Of a DNA stretch of 64,000 nt, positions 30,071 through 39,753 are shown one piece after another (position 1 is the stretch's first letter; each line of letters opens with the position of its first letter). Both the position numbers and the translations under genes were made by a program. The notes under the pieces are model-generated. The model did no database searches and was not told where the DNA came from. It saw only the letters and a list, made by a program, of their open reading frames with translations. The stretch comes from Myxococcus sp. RHSTA-1-4 (lineage in GTDB: Bacteria > Myxococcota > Myxococcia > Myxococcales > Myxococcaceae): positions 186,001-250,000 of the forward strand of contig NZ_JAIQDG010000001.1 of assembly GCF_020037125.1 (NCBI RefSeq). The letters run 5' to 3'.

Positions 30071-30157
30071 AGCACCCCCTCCTGAAGGCAGGTAGGCGGG
30101 CGTAGCACCGCCACATTCCACCAGGGTCCATGGCCTCGGTTATTGTCCTCCTCGACG

Positions 30158-31402
30158 ATGAATCGAATCGCGCTCCTGCTCGCCCTCCTCCTCGCCGCCC
30201 TTCCCGCCGCCGCGCAATCCGCCGCGCCCCGGAAGGCACATGCGCGCGCGGTGAAGGTCGCGGTGCTCCCCTTCCAGGCCGTCTCCGCCGGCGTGCCCGC
30301 GCGCGCCGGGCTCCGCGCCACCGCGCGCCTCGTCTCGGAGGTCCACGTCACGGAGGGCCTCGCCCTCGCCGAGCCTCCGCCCCCTTCCGCGGAGACGCCT
30401 CCACCCGAGCCCCTCGCCGCCGCGCGCGAGGCGGTGAAGGAGGCCACCGCCGCCCGGGAGTCCCGCGACTTCGCCCGTGCGGACGCCGCGCTGACCCGCG
30501 CCCTGGAGGCGTACGCCGCCGGGGCCGCGCAACTCCAGGACGCCTCCGAGCTGGCGGACGCGTACGCCCTGCGCGCCGCCGTGCGCTACGCCACCGGCCG
30601 TGATGAAGAGGCCGCCGCCAGCCTCACCCACGCGCTCGCCGTCGCTCCCGGGCGCGCCGTCCCGCTGGCCTCCACGTCTCCCCTCTTCGCGAAGACGGTG
30701 GAGCGCGTGCGCGCCTCCCAGCAGGCCCAACCTCGCGGCGGCGTGCGCTTCGAGTCCGTCCCGCCGGGCCTCGCGGTGACACTGGACGGCCAGCCCGTGG
30801 GCACCGCACCCGTGCGCGTCACGGAGGTGCCTCCCGGCGCGCACCTGTGGCGCGCGGTGCTGCCCTCGGGCGACGCGGTGGGAGGCGTGGTGGAGGTGAC
30901 CCCAGACCAGCAGGCCGTGGTGAAGGTGCGCCCCGCCGGCACCGGCCCCGACGCGGCGCTCGCCCTGGCCCTCTCCGGCAACCGGCTGGACACCGCCGCG
31001 CTCGATGCCGCGTCGGCGCTGGGACGCGCGGCGGGCGCGGACCTCGTGGTGCTCGGCACCGTGTCGCGTGCGGGCGCGGGGCTCGCCCTCGACGCCTTCG
31101 TCCTCGCGCCAGGAGACAGGTCCCCGCGCCGCCTGCCGCGCCTGTCCGTGGACGCGGACCTGCTGGAGGCCGGCGCGCCGCTGCGCGGGTGGGCCGCCGC
31201 CCTGGCCTCGCGTGGCGTGGAGGCCGGCGTCACCGAGGCGCTCCCCGCCGAGCCCGCCGCGGACGTGGCCTTCGCCTCCCTGCCCGCGCAGGTGGTGTAT
31301 CCGGCGAGCGCAGAGCGCGCCCCGGCCGGAGAGAAGCCCGCCGCGCCGGCTCCGGACCGCAAGCCCCTGGCCCCCAACCGCAAGCCGCTGGTCCGCCCGT
31401 GA
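30158..31402 (+). CDS. Exported PEGA-domain protein
   Basis: A 414-residue protein with a Sec signal peptide (cleavage near 'PAAAQSA'), a helical middle region, a PEGA domain ('GGVRFESVPPGLAVTLDGQPVGTAPVRVTEVPPGAHLWRAV', about residues 195-235), and a C-terminal domain ending in a basic Pro-rich tail with two 'RKPL' repeats. PEGA domains are common in surface proteins of myxobacteria and are thought to be binding modules. Its TGA stop lies inside the GTG start of gluQ (GTGA), so the two are cotranslated although functionally unrelated. Confidence 0.75.
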   Translation: MNRIALLLALLLAALPAAAQSAAPRKAHARAVKVAVLPFQAVSAGVPARAGLRATARLVSEVHVTEGLALAEPPPPSAETPPPEPLAAAREAVKEATAARESRDFARADAALTRALEAYAAGAAQLQDASELADAYALRAAVRYATGRDEEAAASLTHALAVAPGRAVPLASTSPLFAKTVERVRASQQAQPRGGVRFESVPPGLAVTLDGQPVGTAPVRVTEVPPGAHLWRAVLPSGDAVGGVVEVTPDQQAVVKVRPAGTGPDAALALALSGNRLDTAALDAASALGRAAGADLVVLGTVSRAGAGLALDAFVLAPGDRSPRRLPRLSVDADLLEAGAPLRGWAAALASRGVEAGVTEALPAEPAADVAFASLPAQVVYPASAERAPAGEKPAAPAPDRKPLAPNRKPLVRP

Positions 31403-32346
31403 GCCCCTTCCGTGGACGCTTCGCGCCCAGCCCCACCGGGCGCATGCACCTGGGCAACATCCGCAGCGCGCTGCTCGGGTGGCTCCAGGCCCGCGCCGCG
31501 GGAGGCGCCTTCCTGCTGCGCATCGAGGACCTGGACCGCGCGCGCTGCAAGCCGCAGTACGTCGACGACCTGATGCGCGACCTGGAGTGGCTGGGCCTCA
31601 CCTGGGACGAGCAGCCCCTCTTCCAGAGCCAGCGCGACGACGTCTACCGCGACGCGCTCGCGAGGCTGGAGCGCGAGGGGCTCGTCTACCCGTGCTTCTG
31701 CACGCGCGCGGAGATTGCCCGCGCGGCCAGCGCCCCCCACGGCCTCTCCGAGGAAGGCCCCCGCTACCCCGGCACCTGCGCGCACCTCACCGCCGCCCAG
31801 GTGGCCGAGCGCGCCCGCACCCGCGCGCCCGCGTACCGCTTCCGCGCGCGCCCGGGCGAGGTGCGCTTCGTGGACGAGCTGCTGGGCCCCTACTCCCAGG
31901 ACGTGGAGGCCGTGGTCGGCGACTTCGTCGTGCGCCGCAATGACGGCGTGGCCAGCTACCAGCTCGCGGTGGTGGTGGATGACGCCGCCAGCGGCATCAC
32001 CCACGTGCTTCGCGGTGACGACCTGCTGTCCTCCACGCCCCGGCAGCTCCAGCTCTACGCCGCGCTCGGCCTGACCGCCCCGGCCTTCCTCCATGTCCCG
32101 CTGGTGCTCGGGGAGGACGGCAAGCGGCTGGCCAAACGCGAGGGCGCCTTCGCCCTGGCGGAGCTGCGCGAGCGGGGCCTTCCTCCCGAGCGGGTGCTGG
32201 GTCTGCTCGCCGCCTGGAGCGGGCTGGGTGACGGCGGCCCCGTGACGCTGGATGCGCTGGTGCGCAGCTTCCGCGTGGAGTCGCTGCCTCGCGCCCCCGT
32301 GGTGGCCCGCGAGTCGGTGCTCGTCGAAGCCCTCGGCTTGCGCTGA
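31399..32346 (+). CDS. gluQ: Glutamyl-Q tRNA(Asp) synthetase
   Basis: A 315-residue truncated paralogue of glutamyl-tRNA synthetase that attaches glutamate to queuosine in tRNA(Asp). It has 'RFAPSPTGRMHLGNIRSALL' (HIGH-equivalent HLGN), 'LRIEDLDRAR', a zinc-type Cys pair around 'YPCFCTRAEI' with a third Cys in 'YPGTCAHL', and 'GKRLAKREGA' as the KMSKS equivalent. The anticodon-binding domain of GltX is absent, which separates GluQ from GltX. The GTG start overlaps the upstream stop. Confidence 0.92.
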   Translation: MSPFRGRFAPSPTGRMHLGNIRSALLGWLQARAAGGAFLLRIEDLDRARCKPQYVDDLMRDLEWLGLTWDEQPLFQSQRDDVYRDALARLEREGLVYPCFCTRAEIARAASAPHGLSEEGPRYPGTCAHLTAAQVAERARTRAPAYRFRARPGEVRFVDELLGPYSQDVEAVVGDFVVRRNDGVASYQLAVVVDDAASGITHVLRGDDLLSSTPRQLQLYAALGLTAPAFLHVPLVLGEDGKRLAKREGAFALAELRERGLPPERVLGLLAAWSGLGDGGPVTLDALVRSFRVESLPRAPVVARESVLVEALGLR

Positions 32347-32447
32347 AGCCCTCGCTGTCCCGCCTTCCCCTCCGTCTTTCCGAGGAGGCGGCCGGACAGG
32401 TGGGAATCGTGTGCCCGTGGACACATGCCCATCTTTGCCTCGGACTT

Positions 32448-32479
32448 GAGCGCCCCCGCATTCAGGGCGCTCCCTGAAT
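32448..32479 (+). promoter_or_regulatory. Two overlapping, mutually exclusive inverted repeats in a 5' leader
   Basis: GAGCGCCC (32448-32455) can pair with GGGCGCTC (32465-32472). ATTCAGGG (32460-32467) can pair with CCCTGAAT (32472-32479). Both are perfect 8-bp stems and they share bases, so only one can form at a time. They end 16 bp before the ATG of the membrane-protein gene and just before its GAGAGG ribosome-binding site. This arrangement would suit an RNA switch or a nested operator. No known riboswitch class is recognised. Confidence 0.4.
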
Positions 32480-32495
32480 CGCGAGAGGCAACACC

Positions 32496-33434
32496 ATGGC
32501 CGAAATCGTGGAGAAAGAAAGACCCGGCGTCGTCCCAGCTGTCGCGGGAGTTCCCTTCAGGCTGAGCTGGAGCGCCATCCTCGGGGGCACCTTCGTCGCG
32601 CTCGGCGTGTGGATACTCCTCTACTCGCTCGGCCTCGCGCTCGGGCTGTCCGCCATGGACCCGGCGGACCCGGGCAGCGCGCGCTCGGCGGGCATCGGCA
32701 CCGGCATCTGGAGCCTCGTCGCTCCCCTCATCGCCCTCTTCGTCGGTGGCTTCGTGGCCGCGCGCACCGCGGGGGTGCTGGACAAGGGGGGCGGCGCACT
32801 GCACGGCGCGGTGCTGTGGGGCCTGACGACGCTGCTGGGCACCATCCTCATGGGCATGGCCCTCACCTCGCTGATTGGCACGGTGTTCCGCACCACCGGC
32901 GCCGTGGTGGGTGCCGCCGGCCAGGCCGTGGTGGGCGCCGCGTCCCAGGGTGGAGAGGCCGCGCAGGCGTTCGGGTTGGATGCCGACGACGCGCTCGCCC
33001 CCATCAACCAGCGGCTGAGCCAGGAGGGCAAGCCAGCCATCACCGCGGACCAGTTCCAGGCGGCCACCCGCGACGTCATCAACACCGCCATCCGCACCGG
33101 CAAGCTCGACCGGAACCTGCTCGTCACGTCCATCGCGGAGAACACGAACCTCTCCCGCCAGGACGCGGACGAGGTCGCCACCCGCGTCGAGCAGCAGTTC
33201 AACCAGAGACGGGCCCAGCTGGGTGAGCAGGCCGGCCAGCTTGGCCAGCAGGTCCAGCAGGGCGCGCTCAAGGCCGCGGACACCACCGGCCGCGTCTTCT
33301 GGGGCATCTTCGGCGCCCTGCTGCTCGGCCTCGTCTCCGCGGTGCTCGGCGCCACGCTGGGCGTCAGCCGCCGCCAGCGCGTCTACGCGGAAGGCGCCGT
33401 GACACCCGGCCCCCGCCGCGAGGTGTACCCATAA
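32496..33434 (+). CDS. Four-helix membrane protein of unknown function
   Basis: A 312-residue protein with predicted membrane helices near residues 27-52, 72-92, 105-128 and 268-288. Between the third and fourth is a long soluble helical segment with Gln-rich heptads ('LGEQAGQLGQQVQQGALKAAD'). The N-terminal 'SWSAILGGTFVALGVWILL' resembles a widespread but uncharacterised family of small membrane proteins found in proteobacteria. The leader carries the alternative hairpins described at 32448-32479. Confidence 0.75.
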   Translation: MAEIVEKERPGVVPAVAGVPFRLSWSAILGGTFVALGVWILLYSLGLALGLSAMDPADPGSARSAGIGTGIWSLVAPLIALFVGGFVAARTAGVLDKGGGALHGAVLWGLTTLLGTILMGMALTSLIGTVFRTTGAVVGAAGQAVVGAASQGGEAAQAFGLDADDALAPINQRLSQEGKPAITADQFQAATRDVINTAIRTGKLDRNLLVTSIAENTNLSRQDADEVATRVEQQFNQRRAQLGEQAGQLGQQVQQGALKAADTTGRVFWGIFGALLLGLVSAVLGATLGVSRRQRVYAEGAVTPGPRREVYP

Positions 33435-33513
33435 GGCCGCGGCGCAGCCTCCCCCACTCCGGACGACGATGGTCCGCCACGCCGCCGTCCGGAGGTCTAG
33501 GCTCCAGGTGACG

Positions 33514-34158
33514 ATGCCGAGCCGCGCCACCATCCGCTGGATTCTCATCCCCGGGCTGAGCCTGGGCGTCCTCGTGCTGAGCGCCGCCCTCTCCTTCTGG
33601 CTCACGCGGCCCGGAGACGTCGCCTCTCCTCCCCGGGACATCCCCGAGGCCCCCGGCCCGGCCCCGGAGCCCCTCCCGGGCACGCCGCCCTCCTCCCTCT
33701 CCCCGCCCACCGTCGGACAGCCCCCGGTGGTGCCGCCCCCCGCCTTCCCCTCGCCCCGGAGCCAGGTCCCGGTGCCGCCCGCCTCGGAGCCCGCCGGGGC
33801 GCGGCGGGTGGTGGAGGCCGAGCCCGTCATCGAGTCCACCACCGGCCGCATCGACCCCGAGGACGTCCGCGTCGCCATCCGGGCGGTGACTCCGCTGGTG
33901 CAGCAATGTTTCGAGGACGCGGCACAGCGAAACCGGGGTCCCCAGACAGTGCGGCTGCGCTTCACCGTGGAGCCGGGGGGCGAGGGGGGCCGGATGAGCG
34001 CGGGGGAGCTGCTGGAGAGCACCATCCCGGACCCGATGGTCCAGGCGTGTGTGCTGGATTCGCTGCTGGACGCCCGGTTTCCGGCCCCGCCGGGTGGGGG
34101 AAAAGCGACGGTCGTCTACCCCTTCCAGTTTCGCGTACTGGGGGAGGCTGGCCGGTAG
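33514..34158 (+). CDS. AgmX/PglI C-terminal-domain (TonB-like) protein
   Basis: A 214-residue protein with one N-terminal membrane anchor ('ILIPGLSLGVLVLSAALSFWL'), a long Pro-rich periplasmic spacer, and a C-terminal domain like that of the myxobacterial gliding-motility proteins AgmX and PglI ('AIRAVTPLVQQCFEDAAQRN' and 'DARFPAPPGGGKATVVYPFQF'), which has a TonB-like fold. The architecture is that of a periplasm-spanning coupling protein. The partner is not identified. Confidence 0.7.
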   Translation: MPSRATIRWILIPGLSLGVLVLSAALSFWLTRPGDVASPPRDIPEAPGPAPEPLPGTPPSSLSPPTVGQPPVVPPPAFPSPRSQVPVPPASEPAGARRVVEAEPVIESTTGRIDPEDVRVAIRAVTPLVQQCFEDAAQRNRGPQTVRLRFTVEPGGEGGRMSAGELLESTIPDPMVQACVLDSLLDARFPAPPGGGKATVVYPFQFRVLGEAGR

Positions 34159-34199
34159 GGCCGGGTTTTGCGTAAGGTGCCTGCTGCCCCCCATCGTTC

Positions 34200-35036
34200 A
34201 TGCCCGTCACCGTCGAACAGCTTGGTTCCCAGGACGCGGAAGCGCTGCGGGCGCTGCTTTCGAAGGACCCCATCCACAACCTCTACCTGCTGGGGTTGCT
34301 GGAGGAGTTCGGAGTCGCGCCACGCGGGCGGGTGTCCTTCGCCTTCTACGGGCGCTTCGACAACAAGGTGCTCACCGCCGCCGTCTTCGTGGGCGGTGAC
34401 GGCGGGCTGGTGGTGCCCAGCGCCAGCGACGCCACCGCCACCAGCGTCATCGCCGACGCGCTGGCGTCCTCCCTGAAGCTGCGCGGCACGGTGGGAGACA
34501 AGGCCGCGGTGGACGCGCTGGTGCGCAGCCTGTGCCCGGGCAAGCCGCGCCTGTCGCGCACGCAGCGGCTGTTCAGCGTGTCCGCGGACGACCTGGGCCC
34601 CTTCACCAACCCGCTGCTGCGGCTGGCGCGCGAGGAGGACCTTCCCCGGCTGCTTCCGCTCGCCCAGGGCTACGTGCGCGAGGCCATGGAGAGAGACCCG
34701 CTGGCGGAGGACCCCCGGGGCTACGAGGCCCGCGTCATCCAGCGCGTGCGCCAGCGCCGCACCTATGTCCTGGAGGAGGCCGGCGGGCTGGTCTTCAAGG
34801 TGGATATCGGCAGCCGCTCCCAGTACGGCGCGGAGCTGGAGGGCATGTACACCCTGCCCGCCGAGCGGAAGAAGGGCCACGCCACGCTGTGCCTGGGGCA
34901 GATTTCCCGGCACCTGTTGTCCTCGCTGCCGCGCCTGACGATGCGAATCGACGAGCGGGACGAGAGCACCGCCCGCATGGCGCGCAAGGTCGGCTACCTG
35001 GCGGGCCGCACCCAGCGGCTCGTCCTGGTCGAGTAG
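34200..35036 (+). CDS. GNAT-family N-acetyltransferase
   Basis: A 278-residue two-domain protein: an N-terminal DUF4081-like region and a C-terminal GNAT domain with the acetyl-CoA-binding stretch 'GMYTLPAERKKGHATLCLGQI' and the terminal 'RDESTARMARKVGY'. Substrate unknown. It is followed 29 bp later by miaE and may share its transcript. Confidence 0.82.
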   Translation: MPVTVEQLGSQDAEALRALLSKDPIHNLYLLGLLEEFGVAPRGRVSFAFYGRFDNKVLTAAVFVGGDGGLVVPSASDATATSVIADALASSLKLRGTVGDKAAVDALVRSLCPGKPRLSRTQRLFSVSADDLGPFTNPLLRLAREEDLPRLLPLAQGYVREAMERDPLAEDPRGYEARVIQRVRQRRTYVLEEAGGLVFKVDIGSRSQYGAELEGMYTLPAERKKGHATLCLGQISRHLLSSLPRLTMRIDERDESTARMARKVGYLAGRTQRLVLVE

Positions 35037-35065
35037 CCGCGCCTGCCCTACAGTCCCGGGCGTCC

Positions 35066-35689
35066 ATGAGCCGTCCCACGCCTTCCCGCCGTCCCCTCTC
35101 TGGAGAGGGGCCCGTCATCCTCCACGCCGCCACCGACCCCCGCTGGCTGCCGCTGGCCCTCGAGCGTTTCGACGAGGTGCTGGTGGACCACGCCCACTGC
35201 GAGAAGAAGGCCGCGGCCAACGCGCTGTCGCTGCTCCAGGTGTACCCGGACCTGCCGGGGCTGCCGTCGCAGATGGCGCGGCTGGCGCGCGAGGAGAGCG
35301 CCCATCTGGCCAAGGTGCTGGAGTTGATGGAGGCGCGCGGCCTCACCCTGACGAAGGACTCGGGCGACCCGTACGCGCAGGCCCTGCAGAAGCTGGTGCG
35401 CAACTCGGCCGCCGAGCGCCGCATCGACCGGCTGCTGGTGGCCGCCATCATCGAGGCCCGCTCGTGCGAGCGCCTGTCGCTGCTCGCCGAGGGACTCACG
35501 GACCCGGCGCTGGCCCGCTTCTACGGAGAGCTGGCCCAGTCCGAGGACGGGCACCAGTCCCTCTTCTTCCGGCTGGCCGTCACCGCGGCCGGGGGCAACG
35601 AGGCCACCGTGCGCGAGCGGCTGGAGTGGATGCTCGAGCGCGAGGCCCGCATCATCACCGACATCGGCCTGCGCGCCGCCGTCCACTGA
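35066..35689 (+). CDS. miaE: tRNA-(ms2io6A37) hydroxylase MiaE
   Basis: A 207-residue ferritin-like di-iron monooxygenase that hydroxylates the isopentenyl group of 2-methylthio-N6-isopentenyl-A37 in tRNA. The metal ligands lie in 'DHAHCEKKAAANALSLLQ', 'LAREESAHLAKVLELM', 'AAIIEARSCERLSLL' and 'AQSEDGHQSLFFRLA', the four-helix-bundle pattern of Glu and ExxH motifs. Start and length fit the family. Confidence 0.9.
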   Translation: MSRPTPSRRPLSGEGPVILHAATDPRWLPLALERFDEVLVDHAHCEKKAAANALSLLQVYPDLPGLPSQMARLAREESAHLAKVLELMEARGLTLTKDSGDPYAQALQKLVRNSAAERRIDRLLVAAIIEARSCERLSLLAEGLTDPALARFYGELAQSEDGHQSLFFRLAVTAAGGNEATVRERLEWMLEREARIITDIGLRAAVH

Positions 35690-35696
35690 GGGCGCG

Positions 35697-37565
35697 TCAG
35701 GGCCCCGCCGCTCCCACCGGGGCGACGGTGCTCACGGGGGTTCCCCGCGCGGGAGCCTCGGGGCCCTTCGACTGGAAGGGCCATACCCAGGGCACGGCCA
35801 CCACCAGCGCGGCCACGAGCATCGCGGTGAGCGGCGTGCCCAGGCGGAAGAAGTCCGTGAAGCGGTAGTGTCCGGGGCCGTAGACGAGCACGCAGCTCGG
35901 CTCCAGCGGGGTGATGAACGAGCAGCTCGCCGCCAGCGTCACGCCCATGGCGAAGGCCCGGGGGTCCACGCCAAGCTGCTGCGCCGCGTTCAGCGCCACC
36001 GGCAGCACCACCAGCGCCGCCGCCTGGTTGCTCATGGGCGCGGACAGCATGATGGTCAGCACCATCAGCAGCGCCAGCACCATGCGCGGGCCGCCGTACG
36101 CCCCCAGCCCCGCCACCGCGTTGCCGATGAACCTCCCCGCGCCGCTCTCCTCCATGGCCAGGCCCAGCGCCATCATGGAGCCGATGAGCAGCACCACCCG
36201 CCAGTCCACCCGGAAGGCGATGCGCGCGTCCACGCACCCGGTGGCAATCATCGCCAGCATGCCGGTGAGCCCCGCCACCGCCAGCGGCACCAGCTCCAGC
36301 GTCCCCGCCCCCAGCGCGCCCAGGAAGAGCACCACCGCCAGCAGCGCCTTGCCGTAGCGCGGCGGCTGGTACTCGCGGCCGCCCAGCACCACCAGGTTGG
36401 TGCCCCTCGCCAGCTCCGGCACCTTCTCGCGGGGGCCGCGCAGCAGGAGCACGTCGCCCACCGACAGCGGCAAGAGCGACAGCGAGCGCTCCCCGAAGAT
36501 GCGCCCCAGCAGCTGCAGCTTGGTGACGCGCTGAATCGCCGGCGCGCGGTGCAGCGCCAGCGCCACCAGGCCGTAGCGCTCCAGGAAGAGCGTCTCCTTC
36601 AGGCTGCGCCCCACCAGCGTGCTGCCCTGGGGCACGCTGGCCTCAATCAGGATGGTGTCCCTGTCGCTCAGCTCGACGTCCGACAGCTTCACGTCCGGGC
36701 GGATTTCGATGCCCCTCAGGTCCTTCACCCGCAGGATGTCCTCGCGGTTGCCCTCGATGATGAGGCGCTCGTCCCCATGAAGCCTGTACGTGGGCACGGC
36801 CGGCAGCGTCTGCCCGTCGCGGATGATGCCGATGACGCGCAGGCCCAGCCCTTCCGTGATGTCCGCCAGCTCCTTGCCCACGTAGCGCGAGTCCGGCGGC
36901 AGCATCGCCTCGGTGATGTAGTCGCGCAGCGTCCAGTCCTCCATGGCCCCCTGCCCCTCGCGCGCGGGCAGCAGCAGGGGCGCCAGCAGCACCACCACCA
37001 GGATGCCGATGACGGCCAGCGGGAAGCCCACCGGCGCCAGCTCCGCCACTCCGATGCCGGGCATCTCCATGCGCTGCAGCGCCGCGGACACCACCAGGTT
37101 GGTGGACGTGCCGTAGAGGAAGATGGTCCCCCCCAGCATCGACGCGTACGCCAGCGGCAGCAGCACCTTGCTCTTGGGCACCTTCGCCCGTTGCGCCGCG
37201 CCGATGGCCACCGGCAGGAAGGCCGCCGTCGTCACCGTGTTGGAGATGATGGACGAGAAGGCCGCCACCGCCACCATCATCGCCAGGACGAATGTCTGGT
37301 GGCCGAAGCGCGCGAAGAACGCCAGCCGCTGCCCCACGAGCTGCACCACGCCCGTGGAGGCGAGCCCCTGCGTCATCGCCAGCAACGTGAAGATGAAGAT
37401 GACGGTGTCATTGCTGAACCCCTCGAAGGCCTGCGAGGGCGTGAGCACTCCCGTCAGTGCCAGCAGGCACACCACCACCAGCGAGCTGACCTCGATGGGG
37501 ATGGTGTCGATGGAGAACAGCACCAGCGCGACGACAACGATGCCGAGGACAATGGCGATGGTCAT
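35697..37565 (-). CDS. SLC13/ArsB-like ion transporter with paired RCK_C (TrkA-C) domains
   Basis: A 622-residue permease with about ten to eleven transmembrane helices split by a central cytoplasmic region (about residues 215-415) that contains two RCK_C/TrkA-C domains ('ITEGLGLRVIGIIRDG', 'RLIIEGNREDILRVKDL'). SLC13-type signature stretches are 'SNTVTTAAFLPVAIG', 'YGTSTNLVVSAAL' and 'LSAPMSNQAAALVVLPVAL'. Members take up sulfate, dicarboxylates or other anions with Na+. The substrate is not determinable. It is divergent from pckG. Confidence 0.88.
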   Translation of the reverse strand: MTIAIVLGIVVVALVLFSIDTIPIEVSSLVVVCLLALTGVLTPSQAFEGFSNDTVIFIFTLLAMTQGLASTGVVQLVGQRLAFFARFGHQTFVLAMMVAVAAFSSIISNTVTTAAFLPVAIGAAQRAKVPKSKVLLPLAYASMLGGTIFLYGTSTNLVVSAALQRMEMPGIGVAELAPVGFPLAVIGILVVVLLAPLLLPAREGQGAMEDWTLRDYITEAMLPPDSRYVGKELADITEGLGLRVIGIIRDGQTLPAVPTYRLHGDERLIIEGNREDILRVKDLRGIEIRPDVKLSDVELSDRDTILIEASVPQGSTLVGRSLKETLFLERYGLVALALHRAPAIQRVTKLQLLGRIFGERSLSLLPLSVGDVLLLRGPREKVPELARGTNLVVLGGREYQPPRYGKALLAVVLFLGALGAGTLELVPLAVAGLTGMLAMIATGCVDARIAFRVDWRVVLLIGSMMALGLAMEESGAGRFIGNAVAGLGAYGGPRMVLALLMVLTIMLSAPMSNQAAALVVLPVALNAAQQLGVDPRAFAMGVTLAASCSFITPLEPSCVLVYGPGHYRFTDFFRLGTPLTAMLVAALVVAVPWVWPFQSKGPEAPARGTPVSTVAPVGAAGP

Positions 37566-37818
37566 GGAACCCGCCACCAACCTGTGTGCTCCCACCCGAT
37601 GCGGTGAGTCCCCTGGCGCACTGCGCCGTCCACTACTGGATGCCCGGTCGCTGATAAGTGGAATTAGGAGAGCCCCGCTCGGAAGGCCGGTTGACTGACG
37701 GACGCCAGTTGCATTCCCGGCCTCCATCCAGAAGGTTTGTCGTCTCCCCCGCTGGTAGGTTGCTGCCCCTTGGGGGCGGACGCGGGAATCCCTATTTCGA
37801 GACGACGAGGATACTTCG

Positions 37819-39612
37819 ATGGCTTCGACGCAAGTGGCGGCGGTGGGCGAGAAGGCCCCCACCAAGAACCCCACGCTGCTGGCCTGGGTGGCGAAGATGG
37901 CCCAGATGACGCAGCCGGATAACATCGTCTGGTGCGACGGCTCCGAGGAGGAGAAGAAGCGCCTGACGGACCAGGCGGTGAAGGAGGGCATCCTCATCCC
38001 GCTGAACCAGCAGAAGCGGCCCGGCTGCTACCTGCACCGTTCGAACCCCAACGACGTGGCGCGCGTCGAGCACCTCACGTTCATCTGCACGCCCAACAAG
38101 ACGGACGCCGGCCCCACCAACAACTGGATGGACCCGGAAGAGGCGTACACCAAGGTCGGCCAGCTCTTCGACGGCTGCATGAAGGGCCGCACCCTGTACG
38201 TGGTGCCCTACGCCATGGGCCCCATCGGCAGCCCCTTCACCAAGATCGGCATCGAGCTGACCGACAGCATCTACGTCGTGCTGAACATGCGGATCATGGC
38301 CCGCATGGGCAAGCAGGCGCTGGACATGCTGGGCGACAGCGACGACTTCAACCGCGGCCTGCACAGCACCGGCGACGTCAACCCGGACCGCCGCTACATC
38401 TGCCACTTCCCCCAGGACAACACCATCTGGAGCTTCGGCTCGGGATATGGCGGCAACGTGCTGCTCGGGAAGAAATGCCTCGCGCTGCGCATCGGCAGCT
38501 ACCTGGGCCGCGAGGAGGGCTGGCTGGCCGAGCACATGCTCATCCTCGGCGTCACCAACCCCAAGGGTGAGACGACCTACGTCGCCGCCGCCTTCCCGTC
38601 CGCGTGCGGCAAGACGAACTTCGCGATGATGATTCCTCCGGCCGAGTACAAGGGCTGGAAGGTCGAGACGGTCGGCGACGACATCGCCTGGATGCGCCCC
38701 GGTCCGGATGGCCGCCTGTACGCCATCAACCCGGAGGCCGGCTACTTCGGCGTAGTGCCGGGCACCAACTACAAGACCAACCCCAACGCGATGGAGACCA
38801 TCGCGAAGGACACCCTCTTCACCAACGTGGCGATGACGCCGGATGGTGACGTGTGGTGGGAGGGCAAGGACGGCGAGGTGCCGGACGAGCTCACCGACTG
38901 GCAGGGCCGGCCCTGGAAGAAGGGCAGCGCGGAGAAGGCGGCGCACCCCAACAGCCGCTTCACCGCGCCCATGACGAACAACCCGGCGCTGAGCCCCAAG
39001 GCCAACGACCCGATGGGCGTGCCCATCTCCGCCCTCATCTTCGGCGGCCGCCGCTCCAACACCGTCCCGCTGGTCATCCAGGCCTTCAACTGGACCCACG
39101 GCGTGTTCCTCGGCGCCACCATGGGCAGCGAGACGACGGCCGCCGCCACCGGCAAGGTGGGCGTGGTGCGCCGCGACCCCATGGCCATGCTGCCCTTCTG
39201 CGGCTACCACATGGGCGACTACCTCCAGCACTGGCTGAACATGCAGAAGTCCATCCCCCAGCTGCCGAAGATCTTCCAGGTCAACTGGTTCCGCCAGGAC
39301 AAGAACGGCAAGTTCGTCTGGCCGGGCTACGGCGACAACATGCGCGTCCTGGAGTGGATCGTGAACCGCGTCCACGGCCGCGTCCCCACCCAGGAGACGC
39401 TGCTGGGCTGGGTGCCGCGCGCCGACGAGGGCCTCAACCTCAAGGGCCTGGACATCTCCCCCGAGGCGGTGGCCGAGGCCACCTCCATCAAGGAGGACGA
39501 GTGGAAGGCCGAGCTCAAGAGCCAGGAGGTCTTCTTCGAGCAGCTCGGCACCAAGGCCCCCGAGGCCCTGATGCTCCAGCGCAAGCTCCTCATCTCGCGC
39601 CTGGAGCACTGA
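37819..39612 (+). CDS. pckG: Phosphoenolpyruvate carboxykinase (GTP)
   Basis: A 597-residue gluconeogenic enzyme that converts oxaloacetate and GTP to PEP, GDP and CO2. It has the P-loop '[14 protein letters not shown]' with the hyper-reactive Cys of GTP-dependent enzymes, '[11 protein letters not shown]', and '[19 protein letters not shown]'. The length is typical. A GAGG ribosome-binding site lies 8 bp before the ATG, and a strong intrinsic terminator follows. Confidence 0.96.
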   Translation: MASTQVAAVGEKAPTKNPTLLAWVAKMAQMTQPDNIVWCDGSEEEKKRLTDQAVKEGILIPLNQQKRPGCYLHRSNPNDVARVEHLTFICTPNKTDAGPTNNWMDPEEAYTKVGQLFDGCMKGRTLYVVPYAMGPIGSPFTKIGIELTDSIYVVLNMRIMARMGKQALDMLGDSDDFNRGLHSTGDVNPDRRYICHFPQDNTIWSFGSGYGGNVLLGKKCLALRIGSYLGREEGWLAEHMLILGVTNPKGETTYVAAAFPSACGKTNFAMMIPPAEYKGWKVETVGDDIAWMRPGPDGRLYAINPEAGYFGVVPGTNYKTNPNAMETIAKDTLFTNVAMTPDGDVWWEGKDGEVPDELTDWQGRPWKKGSAEKAAHPNSRFTAPMTNNPALSPKANDPMGVPISALIFGGRRSNTVPLVIQAFNWTHGVFLGATMGSETTAAATGKVGVVRRDPMAMLPFCGYHMGDYLQHWLNMQKSIPQLPKIFQVNWFRQDKNGKFVWPGYGDNMRVLEWIVNRVHGRVPTQETLLGWVPRADEGLNLKGLDISPEAVAEATSIKEDEWKAELKSQEVFFEQLGTKAPEALMLQRKLLISRLEH

Positions 39613-39640
39613 GCCTCCCCCTGGCGACCTGAAGCCCTCT

Positions 39641-39692
39641 GGGGCCGCCTCCCTCCCGGTAGACCGGGTGTGGGGCGGCCCCGGTGCTTTTT
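39641..39692 (+). terminator. Rho-independent terminator of pckG
   Basis: A 9-bp GC stem, GGGGCCGCC (39641-39649) with GGCGGCCCC (39674-39682), encloses a second perfect stem, CCCGGT (39655-39660) with ACCGGG (39663-39668). A five-T run follows at 39688-39692. It starts 28 bp after the pckG stop. Confidence 0.88.
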
Positions 39693-39753
39693 CACGGGAA
39701 GTGAAGCACCCGGCTTCGCGGGGCGGGCGGCTCCGGGCTAGGCTTGGGGCACC

